The notes: generated by a model not told the origin, from the letters alone. DNA of 38,692 nt from an uncultured Clostridium sp. (GCA_900543885.1 UQTA01000027.1:1-38692); one strand, 5' to 3'. Counted from the stretch's first letter, positions 16,330 through 25,606 are shown. Program-made: numbers and translations.

Positions 16330-17727
16330 ATGACGGATGTAAAACAGCTGCCGGAAGCATTTTTAAAAGAAATGAAACAGCTTTTGGGTGATGAATATGA
16401 GGCATATATAAAAAGCTATGAAGAAGCCTGGAAGCCAGGACTGCGTGTAAATACCTTAAAGATCACACCGGAGGAATTTAAAAGTCTGTCCCAACTGAAG
16501 CTGGCACCTGTGGACTGGACACAAAAAGGCTTTTATTATGAGGATACAGAGCGTCCGGCCAGACATCCTTATTATTATGCGGGACTTTATTATCTCCAGG
16601 AACCGAGTGCCATGGCACCGGCGGCTGTCCTTCCCATAGAGCCGGGGGACAGAGTGCTTGATGTATGCGCAGCACCTGGAGGGAAAAGTACAGAATTGGC
16701 TGCAAAATTACAGGGAAAAGGAATGCTGGTCTCCAATGATATCAGTTATTCCAGAGCCAGGGCCCTTCTTAAAAACCTGGAGCTGGCCGGGGCAGAAAAC
16801 ATTTGTGTTTTAAGTGAAGAACCGGAAAAACTGGCGGCTGTATGGCCGGAATTTTTTGATAAGATCCTCATAGATGCTCCCTGCTCAGGAGAAGGGATGT
16901 TTCGCAGAGAAGAAGATATGGTAAAAGACTGGGTAAGCAGAGGTCCTGCTTATTACAGCCCGATCCAGAGAGAAATATTAGAGCAGGCTGTAACTATGCT
17001 GAAGCCGGGAGGAATGATGCTTTATTCTACCTGTACTTTCTCAAAGAAGGAAGATGAGGAGAATGTAGCCTATATTTTAGAAAATTACCCGTCTATGGAG
17101 CTGATCCCCATTGATAAAGAGCAGTTTAAGGGACTTTCAGATGGATTCGGCTATTGTGAGACTGGGCGTCTGTTCCCCCACAGGATCCAGGGAGAAGGGC
17201 ATTTTCTGGCATTGTTCCATAAGAAAGAGAATGGCATGGACAGTGGTGCAGCTGTTTTGCAAACAGCAGGAACGGATAAAGAGGCAGCAAAGCGGAAAAA
17301 GGAAGCGCAAAAACAGGAAGATCTGATAAAATTCCTGGAAAGTTGTAAAAGAGACTGGGATCTAAGCCGCATTTATATCCGCGATGAACAGGTTTATTAT
17401 CTGCCGGAAGGTTTGAGGACGGGTCTGCCTTTGCGCTTTTTACGGACGGGACTTCATTTGGGAGAGTTAAAGAAAGGGCGTTTTGAGCCATCCCAGGCTT
17501 TTGCAATGGCATTAAAGAAAGAAGAATATCCGGTACGCTTTGACTTAAAAACAGAGGATGACCGTGTGATCCGTTATTTAAAAGGCGAGACCTTAAGCCT
17601 TGTAAATGGGGAAGAACCGATAAAGGGCTGGTGCCTGGTTACCGTAGAAGGTTTTCCTTTAGGCTGGGCAAAGGGCAATGGAATGACACTTAAAAATAAG
17701 TATTATGCAGGCTGGCGCTGGCAGTAA
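16330..17727 (+). CDS. RsmB/NOP-family rRNA m5C methyltransferase, RsmF-like
   Basis: This SAM-dependent enzyme methylates cytosine C5 in rRNA. LDVCAAPGGKSTELA (110-124) is the SAM loop. The two catalytic cysteines are C185 in DAPCSGEGMFR and C235 in YSTCTF. The N-terminal KPGLRVNTLKITPEEF matches the RsmF/YebU subgroup. The C-terminal third, after a Lys/Glu-rich linker (about residues 310-330), ends in a PUA-like module with LGWAKGNGMTLKNKYYAGWRW. AAAGGAG precedes the ATG. The E. coli RsmF target is C1407 of 16S rRNA. The site here is inferred. Confidence 0.9.
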   Translation: MTDVKQLPEAFLKEMKQLLGDEYEAYIKSYEEAWKPGLRVNTLKITPEEFKSLSQLKLAPVDWTQKGFYYEDTERPARHPYYYAGLYYLQEPSAMAPAAVLPIEPGDRVLDVCAAPGGKSTELAAKLQGKGMLVSNDISYSRARALLKNLELAGAENICVLSEEPEKLAAVWPEFFDKILIDAPCSGEGMFRREEDMVKDWVSRGPAYYSPIQREILEQAVTMLKPGGMMLYSTCTFSKKEDEENVAYILENYPSMELIPIDKEQFKGLSDGFGYCETGRLFPHRIQGEGHFLALFHKKENGMDSGAAVLQTAGTDKEAAKRKKEAQKQEDLIKFLESCKRDWDLSRIYIRDEQVYYLPEGLRTGLPLRFLRTGLHLGELKKGRFEPSQAFAMALKKEEYPVRFDLKTEDDRVIRYLKGETLSLVNGEEPIKGWCLVTVEGFPLGWAKGNGMTLKNKYYAGWRWQ

Positions 17728-17828
17728 AGCGGCCGCAGATCATAATGTTCTCCCTGAGCTTTATTGCACTTTTGACAAAAGAAGCTGCAGAAAGATTCTA
17801 AGAGAACAGAATAGAATGAGGATGGAAA

Positions 17829-19253
17829 ATGACAGAAAAGAAGAAAAAAGCTTCTAATTCCAGTATGCGCTTGGATAAGTTCCTGGTGGAAATGGGAAAG
17901 GGAACCCGCAGCCAGATCAAAGAAATGGCCAAAAAGGGGCGCATTCAAATCAATGGAATTGTGATAAAGGCAACAGATGAAAAAATAGATCCTGAAAAGG
18001 ACGCAGTTTTACTGGACGGGCAGCCGGTTTCATATGCTCACACAGAATATTTTATGTTAAATAAACCGGCAGGTACAGTTTCTGCTACAGAAGATGGGAA
18101 GTATCCTACCGTAATAAGTCTGATCGGTTCTGCACTGCGAAAGGATCTGTTCCCGGTAGGACGCCTGGATCTGGATACAGAAGGGTTACTGCTTATTACC
18201 AATGACGGAGCTATGGCTCATGAACTTCTTTCTCCCAAAAAACATGTAGATAAGATCTATCTGGCCTATATAGAGGGGACACTTCCAAAGGATGCGAAAA
18301 AGCAGATGAAGGAAGGTCTTGTGATTGAAGAAGGAGTAAAAACACTTCCGGCAGAGCTTGTAATATTACCTCCTCAGGAAGGAATGAAAGAAGGACTGAC
18401 AGCTGTTTCTCTCCGGATCCATGAAGGAAAATTCCATCAGGTAAAACGGATGTTTGAAGTTCTTGGATGCAAGGTGGTATACTTAAAGCGTGTGACCATG
18501 GGACCGCTGGTACTGGATCCTTCTTTAAAACCGGGAGAGTACCGGGGATTAAAGGAAAAAGAGTTAAAGGCCCTGGAGCGAAAGATGAATGAAAAAGACA
18601 GAACCCATATTTTGGATGGCGTATCCGCTGTGTTGTTTGATTTAGACGGTACATTGGTAGACTCCATGTGGATGTGGGAGGCCATTGATATTGAATATCT
18701 GGGACGATATGGTCTAACGTGCCCACCGGATCTGCAAAAATCCATTGAAGGGATGAGTTTTTCTGAGACAGCTGTGTATTTTAAAGAGCGGTTTAATCTG
18801 CCAGATTCTATTGATGAGATCAAACAGGCATGGGTGGAGATGTCTCTGGAAAAATACCAGAAGGAAGTACCTGTAAAGCCGGGAGTACGGGAATTTTTAG
18901 AAGAAATTACCATAAGAGGCATAAAGGCAGGTATTGCTACCAGTAATGGCAGAGAGATGGTAGATGCTGTATTAAAGTCGTTGGGATTGGAAAAATATTT
19001 CCAGGTGGTAGCTACTGCCTGTGAAGTGACAGCAGGAAAACCGGCTCCGGATATTTATCTGGAAGTGGCAAGACGTCTGGGAGTTAAGCCTGAGAGCTGT
19101 CTGGTATTTGAAGATGTGCCTGCAGGGATCATGGCTGGAAAAAATGCAGGAATGAAAGTAATTGCAGTGGAAGATGCATTTTCAGAGAAGATGAAAGAGG
19201 AAAAGGAACAGCTGGCTGACCGGCTGATCCATGATTTTTACGAGGTTTTATAA
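17829..19253 (+). CDS. Fusion: RsuA-type pseudouridine synthase + HAD phosphatase
   Basis: One continuous 474-codon frame joins two enzymes. Residues 13-69 are an S4 RNA-binding domain. Residues 72-250 are an RsuA/RluB/E/F-type pseudouridine synthase with catalytic D114 in VGRLDLDTEGLLLITNDG, ending in the usual PGEYRGLKEKELKALE. Residues 262-474 are a HAD subclass I phosphatase or mutase: DLDGT with D271 and D273, TSN 371-373, GKPAPD with K404, and FEDVPAG with E428/D429. All key residues of both halves are intact. GAGG at 17818-17821 lies seven bases before the ATG. An internal ATG at 18585 with GGAG could release the HAD part alone. The first half modifies rRNA. The HAD substrate is unknown. 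Confidence 0.9.
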   Translation: MTEKKKKASNSSMRLDKFLVEMGKGTRSQIKEMAKKGRIQINGIVIKATDEKIDPEKDAVLLDGQPVSYAHTEYFMLNKPAGTVSATEDGKYPTVISLIGSALRKDLFPVGRLDLDTEGLLLITNDGAMAHELLSPKKHVDKIYLAYIEGTLPKDAKKQMKEGLVIEEGVKTLPAELVILPPQEGMKEGLTAVSLRIHEGKFHQVKRMFEVLGCKVVYLKRVTMGPLVLDPSLKPGEYRGLKEKELKALERKMNEKDRTHILDGVSAVLFDLDGTLVDSMWMWEAIDIEYLGRYGLTCPPDLQKSIEGMSFSETAVYFKERFNLPDSIDEIKQAWVEMSLEKYQKEVPVKPGVREFLEEITIRGIKAGIATSNGREMVDAVLKSLGLEKYFQVVATACEVTAGKPAPDIYLEVARRLGVKPESCLVFEDVPAGIMAGKNAGMKVIAVEDAFSEKMKEEKEQLADRLIHDFYEVL

Positions 19254-21284
19254 ATGGTACATGATTATTTGCCTATTAACAAAGAGGATATGAAAAAACG
19301 CGGATGGGAACAGTGTGATTTTGTTTATATTTCCGGTGATGCCTATGTAGATCACCCGTCTTTTGGACCGGCGATCATTTCAAGATTATTGGAAGCCCAT
19401 GGCTATAAGGTAGGTATTATTGCCCAGCCGGACTGGAAGGACAATAAGAGCATCCAGATCTTAGGCCGGCCAAGACTGGGATTTTTAGTATCCGCGGGAA
19501 ATATGGATTCCATGGTGAACCATTATTCCGTATCAAAAAAGCGCAGAAAAGAGGATTCTTATACTCCAGGGGGAGTTATGGGAAAACGACCGGATTATGC
19601 GGTAGTGGTATACTGTAACCTGATTCGCTCCGCCTATAAGGATGTTCCGATCATTGCCGGAGGCATCGAGGCAAGCCTGCGCCGCCTGGCTCATTATGAT
19701 TACTGGTCTAATAAGATGAAACGGTCTGTTTTGCTGGATGCCCAGGCAGACATTATTTCCTATGGAATGGGAGAACATTCCATTGTGGAGCTGGCAGATG
19801 CCTTAGACAGCGGACTGGATATTAAGGATATTACTTTTATTGATGGTACTGTTTATAAAACAAAAAGCCTGGAATCTGTTTATGATTATAAGCTGCTTCC
19901 GGATTATACGGAGCTTCTGGAAGATAAGAAGAAATATGCAGAGAGCTTTTTTATCCAGTACAGCAATACAGATCCATTTTCCGGAAAGAGGCTGGTTGAA
20001 CCTTATGAGGGTAAGGTTTTTGTGGTGCAGAATCCGCCGGCTAAGCCATTGACCCAGGAGGAAATGGATGATGTATATGATCTGCCTTATATGAGAAATT
20101 ATCATCCGTCTTATGAGGCAGCCGGAGGTATCCCGGCGATCCGGGAGATCAAATTCAGCCTGATCAGCAACCGCGGCTGCTTCGGAGCCTGCAGTTTCTG
20201 CGCCCTGACCTTCCATCAGGGAAGGATCATTCAGGCAAGAAGTCATGAATCCCTGGTAAATGAGGCGAAACTTCTTACAGAAGAACCGGATTTTAAGGGA
20301 TATATCCATGATGTTGGAGGACCTACTGCCAATTTCCGTTTTCCGGCCTGTGAAAAGCAGATGACCAAAGGTGCGTGTCCTAATAAACAGTGTCTGTTCC
20401 CGGAGCCATGTAAGAACCTGCGGGCAGATCACAGTGATTATATTTCCCTTTTAAGAAAGCTGCGGGCGATCCCGAAAGTTAAGAAGGTATTTATTCGTTC
20501 CGGTATCCGTTTTGACTATCTGTTAAAGGATCCGGGAAAGAAGTTTCTTCGGGAACTTTGTGAATACCATGTAAGCGGCCAGTTGAAGGTAGCACCGGAG
20601 CATGTGGCAGATAAGGTACTTATGCGTATGGGAAAGCCTAAAAACAGTGTTTACCGGGAATTTGTAAAAGAATATAAGCAGATGAATGAGAAGCTGGGAA
20701 AGGATCAGTATCTGGTGCCTTATCTTATGTCTTCTCATCCAGGTTCTTCTATGAAAGAGGCAGTAGAGCTGGCGGAGTATTTACGGGATCTGGGGTACAT
20801 GCCGGAGCAGGTACAGGACTTTTACCCAACGCCATCTACTATTTCTACCTGCATGTATTATACAGGATATGACTGCCGGACCATGGAAAAGGTATATGTA
20901 CCGGTTAATCCCCATGAGAAGGCAATGCAGAGGGCTCTGATCCAGTACCGGAATCCAAAGAACTATGATCTGGTGGCAGAAGCTCTTAAGATCGCCGGAA
21001 GGACAGATCTGATCGGTTTTGATAAGAAATGTCTGATCAAGCCCAGAAACTTTGATAAGAGTGCCCACGGGGAGAAGGAGTTTTACGGACATGAAAAGAC
21101 AGCTGCAGGTAAGAATGCAGGCGAAAAGCGTGGAAACAGTAAGAGTGGAAACAGCCAGAGTATAAATGGCAAGCTTTCAGGCGGAAGAAGTCTGGAAAAG
21201 TCATCCGGCAACAGGATGAATGCAGCAAAACCGGCAGGAAAAAAGAAGGGTATACGAAACGTTCATAAAAAGAAAGGAAGCTGA
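19254..21284 (+). CDS. YgiQ-family radical SAM protein
   Basis: The 676-residue protein begins with the YgiQ N-terminal domain (LPINKEDMKKRGWEQCDFVYISGDAYVDHPSFG, in part). It has the radical-SAM cluster motif C309xxxC313xxC316 in NRGCFGACSFC and a C-terminal DUF3362-like region (QDFYPTPSTISTCMYYTG). The chemical role of YgiQ is not established. The last 50 residues are a Gly/Ser/Lys/Asn-rich basic tail and probably disordered, perhaps RNA-binding. The ATG follows the preceding stop with no gap, so the fusion gene and this gene are translationally coupled. Confidence 0.93.
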   Translation: MVHDYLPINKEDMKKRGWEQCDFVYISGDAYVDHPSFGPAIISRLLEAHGYKVGIIAQPDWKDNKSIQILGRPRLGFLVSAGNMDSMVNHYSVSKKRRKEDSYTPGGVMGKRPDYAVVVYCNLIRSAYKDVPIIAGGIEASLRRLAHYDYWSNKMKRSVLLDAQADIISYGMGEHSIVELADALDSGLDIKDITFIDGTVYKTKSLESVYDYKLLPDYTELLEDKKKYAESFFIQYSNTDPFSGKRLVEPYEGKVFVVQNPPAKPLTQEEMDDVYDLPYMRNYHPSYEAAGGIPAIREIKFSLISNRGCFGACSFCALTFHQGRIIQARSHESLVNEAKLLTEEPDFKGYIHDVGGPTANFRFPACEKQMTKGACPNKQCLFPEPCKNLRADHSDYISLLRKLRAIPKVKKVFIRSGIRFDYLLKDPGKKFLRELCEYHVSGQLKVAPEHVADKVLMRMGKPKNSVYREFVKEYKQMNEKLGKDQYLVPYLMSSHPGSSMKEAVELAEYLRDLGYMPEQVQDFYPTPSTISTCMYYTGYDCRTMEKVYVPVNPHEKAMQRALIQYRNPKNYDLVAEALKIAGRTDLIGFDKKCLIKPRNFDKSAHGEKEFYGHEKTAAGKNAGEKRGNSKSGNSQSINGKLSGGRSLEKSSGNRMNAAKPAGKKKGIRNVHKKKGS

Positions 21285-21286
21285 TA

Positions 21287-22072
21287 ATGAAGATAGCTGT
21301 TGTAACAGGTGCTTCCTCTGGAATGGGATGGGAATGTGCCATCCGTTTATGGGAGCAGTTTCCGGGACTGGATGAAATCTGGGCAGTAGGAAGAAGAAAA
21401 GAGCGTCTTGAGAAACTGGAAGAAAATGTAAATATCCCGGTTCGTAAATTTGCCCTGGATCTGAGTCAGGAAAAAGACAGAGGGATTTTAAAGGATGAAT
21501 TGGTCCGCTTAAAACCTCAGGTGAAATTTCTGGTAAATGGGGCTGGCTTTGGAAAGATCGGCAATGTATGTGATCTTTCTGAAAAAGATCAAGTGGGAAT
21601 GATACAGGTAAATTGTGAAGCTCTGACTGCGGTCACTACGATGGTACTTCCCTTTATGCCCCAGAACAGCCGTATTCTGCAGTTTGCTTCCAGTGCCGCT
21701 TTTCTGCCCCAGCCGGGATTTGCAGTATATGCGGCATCAAAGGCTTATGTATTAAGCTACAGCCGTGCTTTAAACAGAGAGCTTAAGACCAGAAAGATAT
21801 TTGTAACTGCTATTTGCCCGGGACCTGTGCGTACAGAATTTTTCGATATTGCACAGACAACTGGTGAAATTCCATTATATAAAAAACTGGTCATGGCAGA
21901 TCCGGGAAAAGTAGTCGCCAAGGCTATCCGGGACAGCATTGCAGGAAGAGAAGTTTCTGTATATGGTATTTTTATGAAGGCATTCCGCTTGCTTGCGAAA
22001 GTGCTGCCTCACAGCCTGATCTTAGATATCATGGAAAAAATCGAGTATGCACCAGGAAAAGAACGCTGGTAA
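21287..22072 (+). CDS. SDR-family NAD(P)-dependent oxidoreductase
   Basis: A classical short-chain dehydrogenase: cofactor loop TGASSGMG (7-14), NGAG (84-87), catalytic Ser135/Ser136, Tyr148 and Lys152 in YAASK, and CPGPVRTEF. Arg-rich GRRKER after strand two suggests NADP(H) preference. The substrate cannot be told from sequence. The C-terminal region (GIFMKAFRLLAKVLPHSLIL) is amphipathic. AAAGGAAG precedes the ATG, two bases after ygiQ, in the same operon as two pseudouridine synthases. Confidence 0.9.
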   Translation: MKIAVVTGASSGMGWECAIRLWEQFPGLDEIWAVGRRKERLEKLEENVNIPVRKFALDLSQEKDRGILKDELVRLKPQVKFLVNGAGFGKIGNVCDLSEKDQVGMIQVNCEALTAVTTMVLPFMPQNSRILQFASSAAFLPQPGFAVYAASKAYVLSYSRALNRELKTRKIFVTAICPGPVRTEFFDIAQTTGEIPLYKKLVMADPGKVVAKAIRDSIAGREVSVYGIFMKAFRLLAKVLPHSLILDIMEKIEYAPGKERW

Positions 22073-22136
22073 GGATAAAGGCCCGGAAACAGATTCTGAG
22101 AGCCTATAACAGAAAAACAGGAGACAAAAGCAGAAT

Positions 22137-23144
22137 ATGCAGAAATTGGAAGTAGCCTCTAATGAGGCAGGACAAAGACTTGACAAGCTTTTGAATAAAT
22201 ATTTAAGCCAGGCAGGAAAAGGCTTTCTCTATAAAATGATGCGCAAGAAGAATATTACTTTAAATGGGAAAAAGTGTGACGGTTCGGAGCGTGTAGAAGA
22301 AGGGGATGTGATCAGCCTGTTTCTGGCAGATGAAACCATTGAAAAATTTTCATCGCCTCTGCCAACGGAAAAAGCCCCGGCTTCCGGTACGCTGAACAAG
22401 AAGAAAACAGAGCTTTCTATTGTATATGAGGATAAGAATATCCTGATCGTAAATAAGCCATCAGGTATGCTTTCCCAGAAGGCAAAAGAGAGAGATGTTT
22501 CATTAAATGAGCATATTTTAAATTACCTCATTGATTCCGGACACCTGCCTGTGAGTCAGCTGCGTACCTTCCGGCCTTCTATCTGCAACCGCTTAGACCG
22601 TAATACAAGTGGGCTTGTGGTAGCAGGAACTTCTTTACAGGGCCTTCAGATCATGAACGGAGTTTTAAAGGACCGCAGTATCCATAAGTATTACCAGTGT
22701 ATTGTGAAAGGAAAGATCGACAAGCCTCAGATGATCGCTGGTTTCTTAAAAAAGGATGAAGCGAAGAATACAGTGCAGATCTATCCTTTGGAAGTGGAAG
22801 ACAGTGTTCCTATTATGACAGAATATGTTCCGGTAAAGAGCAGTGATACAGCAACACTTTTACGGGTAACTCTGATCACCGGACGCAGCCATCAGATCCG
22901 CGCCCATCTGGCATCCATCGGACATCCTATTTTTGGAGATTTTAAATATGGGGATAAGGCAGTAAATGAACGGATCCAGAAAAAATATAAAGTCCGTTCC
23001 CAGCTGCTCCATTCCTGGAAACTGGTAATGCCACAAAAACTGCCCCAGCCCCTTGAGTATCTGGAAGGAAAAGAGTTTATTGCACCTTTACCTGCAGCCT
23101 TTAAAAAGGTGTTAAAAGGTGAGGGACTTGAGGCAGATTCTTGA
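22137..23144 (+). CDS. RluA-family 23S rRNA pseudouridine synthase (RluC/D-like)
   Basis: An N-terminal S4 domain (residues about 11-62, QRLDKLLNKYLSQAGKGFLY) precedes the RluA catalytic domain with ILIVNKPSGML and the active-site motif CNRLDRNTSGL, with catalytic D154. GRSHQIRAHLASIGHPIFGD is the conserved late motif. It isomerises uridines in 23S rRNA. The target positions are not deducible. The His of the common HRLD motif is Asn here. The 335-residue length is normal. Its last bases contain the -35 of the trpS promoter. Confidence 0.93.
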   Translation: MQKLEVASNEAGQRLDKLLNKYLSQAGKGFLYKMMRKKNITLNGKKCDGSERVEEGDVISLFLADETIEKFSSPLPTEKAPASGTLNKKKTELSIVYEDKNILIVNKPSGMLSQKAKERDVSLNEHILNYLIDSGHLPVSQLRTFRPSICNRLDRNTSGLVVAGTSLQGLQIMNGVLKDRSIHKYYQCIVKGKIDKPQMIAGFLKKDEAKNTVQIYPLEVEDSVPIMTEYVPVKSSDTATLLRVTLITGRSHQIRAHLASIGHPIFGDFKYGDKAVNERIQKKYKVRSQLLHSWKLVMPQKLPQPLEYLEGKEFIAPLPAAFKKVLKGEGLEADS

Positions 23145-23169
23145 CAGAAAAGTGGCTTTGGGGTATGCT
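23141..23169 (+). promoter_or_regulatory. Sigma-A promoter for trpS
   Basis: TTGACA (23141-23146, perfect and overlapping the preceding stop codon) and TATGCT (23164-23169) have a 17-base spacer. Predicted leader length is about 63 bases. Confidence 0.75.
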
Positions 23170-23180
23170 TATAAAATAAA

Positions 23181-23214
23181 CGCGGATGTACAAGTGTGTA
23201 AATGTGAGTCCGCG
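23181..23214 (+). other. Leader hairpin upstream of trpS
   Basis: CGCGGA (23181-23186) pairs with TCCGCG (23209-23214) around a 22-base loop, right at the start of the predicted transcript. No T-box core is present. Confidence 0.5.
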
Positions 23215-23238
23215 GTATAACGAGAGGATAAAGATACA

Positions 23239-24336
23239 ATGGGAAAAATTATATTAACCGGCGACCGCCCAACAGGACGCCTTCATGTAGGACATTATGT
23301 AGGCTCTTTAAAGAGAAGAGTAGAACTTCAAAATTCCGGTGAGTTTGATGAAATTTATATTATGATCGCAGATGCGCAGGCTCTTACAGATAACGCAGAT
23401 AACCCTGAAAAAGTACGTCAGAATATCATCGAGGTAGCTTTAGATTATCTGGCATGTGGTCTGGATCCTGCAAAATCCACTTTATTTATCCAGTCCCAGG
23501 TTCCGGAACTTTGCGAGATGACTTTCTATTATATGGATCTGGTAACTGTATCCAGATTACAGCGTAATCCTACTGTAAAGTCTGAGATCCAGATGCGTAA
23601 TTTCGAGACCAGCATCCCGGTTGGTTTCTTTACCTATCCGATCAGCCAGGCAGCAGATATTACAGCATTTAAGGCAACCACTGTTCCGGTAGGCGAAGAC
23701 CAGGCTCCGATGATCGAACAGACCCGTGAGATCGTTCACAAATTCAATACTGTATATGGCGGAAATCTGGTAGAGCCGGAGATCCTGCTTCCAGACAATA
23801 AAGCGTGCCTGCGTCTTCCAGGTATCGATGGAAAGGCAAAGATGAGCAAGTCTTTAGGAAACTGCATCTATCTGTCTGATTCTGAAGAAGAGATCAAGAA
23901 GAAGATCATGTCCATGTTTACAGATCCAAACCATCTGCGTGTTCAGGATCCGGGACAGGTTGAAGGAAATCCTGTATTTATTTATCTGGATGCATTCTGC
24001 CGTGATGAGCATTTTGAAAAATATCTGCCAGATTACAAGAATTTAGATGAATTAAAGGCTCATTATACAAGAGGCGGACTTGGCGATGTTAAGGTGAAGA
24101 AGTTCTTAAACAACGTGATCCAGGATGAACTGCGCCCTATCAGGGAGCGCAGAAAAGAGATCGCAAAGGATATCCCGGCTGTATACAAGATCCTGGAAGA
24201 GGGAAGCATCAAGGCTGAAAAGAAAGCAGCACAGACTCTTGCAGAAATGAAGCGTGCTATGAAGATCAATTATTTTGAGGACAAAGAATTGATCGCAGAG
24301 CAGGCAGCAAGATTTTCCAGTGAAGCAGATGCGTGA
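23239..24336 (+). CDS. trpS: Tryptophanyl-tRNA synthetase
   Basis: This class I synthetase charges tRNA-Trp. GDRPTGRLHVGHYVGSL carries the HIGH signature as HVGH (16-19), KMSKS is at 201-205, and AVGEDQ-like TVPVGEDQAPMIEQTREI is the tryptophanyl-specific region. The 365 residues fit. AGAGGA lies 10 bases before the ATG. It is monocistronic between its own promoter (23141) and the terminator at 24374. Confidence 0.97.
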   Translation: MGKIILTGDRPTGRLHVGHYVGSLKRRVELQNSGEFDEIYIMIADAQALTDNADNPEKVRQNIIEVALDYLACGLDPAKSTLFIQSQVPELCEMTFYYMDLVTVSRLQRNPTVKSEIQMRNFETSIPVGFFTYPISQAADITAFKATTVPVGEDQAPMIEQTREIVHKFNTVYGGNLVEPEILLPDNKACLRLPGIDGKAKMSKSLGNCIYLSDSEEEIKKKIMSMFTDPNHLRVQDPGQVEGNPVFIYLDAFCRDEHFEKYLPDYKNLDELKAHYTRGGLGDVKVKKFLNNVIQDELRPIRERRKEIAKDIPAVYKILEEGSIKAEKKAAQTLAEMKRAMKINYFEDKELIAEQAARFSSEADA

Positions 24337-24373
24337 TCATCATAGAAATAGAAGATAAAAATAAATAGACAGT

Positions 24374-24411
24374 AAAAAATCGCTCAGACAAAAAAAGTCT
24401 GGGCGATTTTT
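24374..24411. terminator. Bidirectional terminator between trpS and the DUF362 gene
   Basis: CGCTCAGAC (24381-24389) pairs with GTCTGGGCG (24397-24405, one G-T pair) around a poly-A loop, with A-run and T-run on the flanks. It serves both converging genes. Confidence 0.92.
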
Positions 24412-24442
24412 GTATGAACGTAAGCTTTTGCTTTGGCAGCTG

Positions 24443-25573
24443 TTACATGACGATCAGTTCGTATTCTCTGGATCCAAGACCGATCTTTTCGGCGTGCTCT
24501 AAACAGCTTTTCCATTCGGATTCCGGTGCAGAGTTGCAGAAATGGTCATGATGATCGGTAAAATCTTTCTTTGCCATGTTTTTAGCAAGCTGACTTCCTG
24601 GCATTGGGGTAGCTTTCAGACAGGCATCTACACAGGCCTGATCCAGTGCCAGTGGGTCAAAAGAGGCGAACATTCCGATATTTGGAAGGATTGGCACGTC
24701 ATTTTCGCCATGGCAGTCGCAGTTAGGGGATACGTCTACAACCAGGGAAATGTGGAAGTTAGGACGGCCGTCAACGACTGCTTTTGTATACTCAGCCATA
24801 CGGCAGTTCAACAGTTCATTGGCAGAATAGTTATTAAAGGCAATGGCATCAAAGTTGCAGGCGCCAAGACAGCGGCCGCAGCCTACGCAGTGTTCCTCAT
24901 CTACATGCATTTTTCTGGCAGCTTCATCAAAAACAAGGCCTCCGTTTGCACATTCTTTCTGGCATTTGCGGCAGCCTCTGCACGCAGATTCTTCAATATG
25001 AGGAATTCCGCTGCAGTGCTGGTCTTTCTTTCCGGCTCTGGAACCGCAGCCCATTCCGATATTTTTGATCGCTCCGCCAAAACCGGTCATTTCATGGCCT
25101 TTAAAATGGGTCAGACTGATAAATACGTCAGCATCCATGATGGCACGGCCGATCTTTGCTTCTTTTACATATTCTCCGCCATTGACAGGTACGGCTACAT
25201 CATCTGTACCCTTTAAGCCATCACCGATCAGGATCGGACATCCTACAGTCAGTGGTGTAAATCCATTTTCCCAGGCACATTCCAGATGTTCCAAAGCATT
25301 TTTGCGGCTTCCCGGATACATGGTGTTGCAGTCAGTTAAAAAAGGTTTTCCTCCCAGTTCCTTTACAACGTCTGCCACCGCTTTTGCGTAATTCGGACGA
25401 AGATAGCTGATGTTTCCCAGTTCTCCGAAATGCATTTTAATGGCTACAAATTTGCCGTCCATATCCAGTTGTTCAATACCGGCTTTTTTGATCAGCTTTT
25501 TTAACTTAGCAGGAAGTCCGTCCCCAAAGGCAACGGTGTGGAAATCGGTAAAATAAACTTTTGATGGTTCCAT
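24443..25573 (-). CDS. DUF362 protein with two 4Fe-4S ferredoxin clusters
   Basis: The DUF362 region comes first (KMHFGELGNISYLRP, then TDCNTMYPGSR and SLTHFKGHEMTGFGGAIKNIGMG). Two 4Fe-4S motifs follow (C198/201/204/208 and C229/232/235/239). The C-terminal part, PNIGMFASFDPLALDQACVD, completes the family pattern. Such proteins are presumed cytoplasmic electron-transfer or redox proteins without an assigned reaction. I chose ATG at 25571-25573 because GAGG lies 7 bases upstream. The nearer ATG two codons earlier sits directly on the GAGG, and the frame to 25657 lacks a start signal. Its promoter is at 25607-25635. Confidence 0.88.
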   Translation of the reverse strand: MEPSKVYFTDFHTVAFGDGLPAKLKKLIKKAGIEQLDMDGKFVAIKMHFGELGNISYLRPNYAKAVADVVKELGGKPFLTDCNTMYPGSRKNALEHLECAWENGFTPLTVGCPILIGDGLKGTDDVAVPVNGGEYVKEAKIGRAIMDADVFISLTHFKGHEMTGFGGAIKNIGMGCGSRAGKKDQHCSGIPHIEESACRGCRKCQKECANGGLVFDEAARKMHVDEEHCVGCGRCLGACNFDAIAFNNYSANELLNCRMAEYTKAVVDGRPNFHISLVVDVSPNCDCHGENDVPILPNIGMFASFDPLALDQACVDACLKATPMPGSQLAKNMAKKDFTDHHDHFCNSAPESEWKSCLEHAEKIGLGSREYELIVM

Positions 25574-25606
25574 TGTCATACCTCGTAATTGATATTTTTT
25601 CTCTTT

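Noticed and set aside
17772..17800. Promoter before the RsuA-HAD gene
   Set aside because: TTGACA at 17772-17777 is perfect but no acceptable -10 lies 16-18 bases downstream.
18560..18620. Frameshift or sequencing error joining RsuA and HAD genes
   Set aside because: The frame is continuous with sensible residues on both sides of the joint, and both domains keep all key residues. A database comparison is still needed to settle it.
19803..20432. Leftward 209-codon frame opposite ygiQ
   Set aside because: It is antisense to conserved radical-SAM coding sequence and encodes no recognisable protein.
23145..23238. T-box before trpS
   Set aside because: The leader is too short and lacks the conserved T-box word.
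24542..25216. Long rightward frame antisense to the DUF362 gene
   Set aside because: It mirrors a clearly coding gene with Fe-S motifs on the opposite strand, and has no ribosome binding site.
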